A stretch of 6,734 nucleotides of DNA from contig CAMYAO010000038.1 of the NCBI GenBank assembly GCA_947253885.1, positions 1-6,734 on the forward strand. Direction: 5' to 3'. Below the pieces are notes generated by a model. The model searched no databases. It worked only from the letters and a program-made list of their open reading frames with translations, and was not told the origin of the DNA. Numbering within the stretch: the first letter of the stretch is position 1; every line of letters starts with the position of its first letter. The DNA comes from an uncultured Clostridium sp. (lineage in GTDB: Bacteria > Bacillota > Clostridia > Lachnospirales > Lachnospiraceae). A program made the position numbers and the translations under genes. Below are positions 6,602-6,734 of this stretch, piece by piece.

Positions 6602-6678
6602 TCAAAAGAGCATAAATATCCTCCCCGAAGCCCCGTAAAATAGGACTTTTAGGTTTATTATTTCAAAAGTAAGCCCTC
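6602..6678. other. Junction between the glycosyltransferase fragment and the right-edge frame
   Basis: This stretch continues open in the glycosyltransferase frame past the TGA at 6602-6604, but the translation (SFRLGGLTFEIINLKV...) no longer resembles that family. It contains a direct repeat CCCCG-AAG-CCCCG at 6623-6635. It may be the non-coding end of a neighbouring mobile element that cut the glycosyltransferase. No terminal repeat can be proved because the other end is outside the window. Confidence 0.25.
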
Positions 6679-6734
6679 CTAATCGAAAAGACTTGGTTCT
6701 GGCGGCGCTTTTTGCATCTCCTTTGCAAGGAAAT
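6679..6734 (-). CDS. C-terminal end of an unidentified gene entering from the right edge
   Basis: On the reverse strand the frame entering at 6732 reads FLAKEMQKAPPEPSLFD and stops at TAG (6681-6679). The Pro-rich acidic ending looks like a real protein C-terminus rather than random sequence, but 17 residues are too few for a family call. The start lies beyond the window. It could belong to a mobile element that interrupts the glycosyltransferase, or to an ordinary upstream neighbour. Confidence 0.3.
   Translation of the reverse strand, partial: FLAKEMQKAPPEPSLFD

Noticed and set aside
6623..6635. CCCCGAAGCCCCG as a terminator hairpin
   Set aside because: It is a direct repeat of CCCCG, not an inverted repeat, so it does not form a stem.

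Overview
The window looks like accessory DNA from a gut-type Bacteroidales bacterium (Bacteroides, Phocaeicola or Parabacteroides-like). This rests on the protein families seen: a GLPGLI-family secreted protein, an outer-membrane beta-barrel protein with a carboxypeptidase-regulatory-like N-terminus, and a SPASM-type protein resembling the 'GG-Bacteroidales' peptide-modification systems. The absence of clear Shine-Dalgarno sequences agrees. The species cannot be fixed from sequence alone.

Layout. Bases 1-396 hold no long gene. They contain nested inverted repeats (102-152), a possible 34-residue peptide gene (175-279) and a long G-U-tolerant stem (315-376). A forward cluster follows: a 106-residue GLPGLI-like protein that appears to have lost its middle (397-717), a 910-residue outer-membrane beta-barrel protein starting 3 bases later (721-3453), and a 415-residue radical SAM/SPASM-like peptide-maturase relative after a 48-base gap (3502-4749). 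Next is a complete but badly decayed IS256-family insertion sequence with recognisable terminal inverted repeats (4823-6163); its transposase carries three nonsense codons and six inferred frameshifts. On the reverse strand lies the C-terminal part of a glycosyltransferase (6200-6601), cut off by an in-frame stop. The last 17 codons of another reverse-strand reading frame enter from the right edge (6679-6734).

How the genes may work together (inference). The forward cluster resembles part of a Bacteroidales ribosomal-peptide (RiPP) locus: a cytoplasmic SPASM protein that would help bind or modify a precursor, together with envelope proteins that could export, import or sense the product. The usual partners, a Gly-Gly leader precursor and the main radical SAM maturase, are not visible. 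The insertion sequence begins 73 bases after the SPASM gene, and the glycosyltransferase beyond it is a fragment, so the cassette may be a decaying remnant or continue outside the window. The most unusual points are that the SPASM protein keeps a CX3CX2C triad although its nearest family is, from memory, described as pseudo-radical-SAM, and that the GLPGLI protein lacks its central region, including the motif that names the family.
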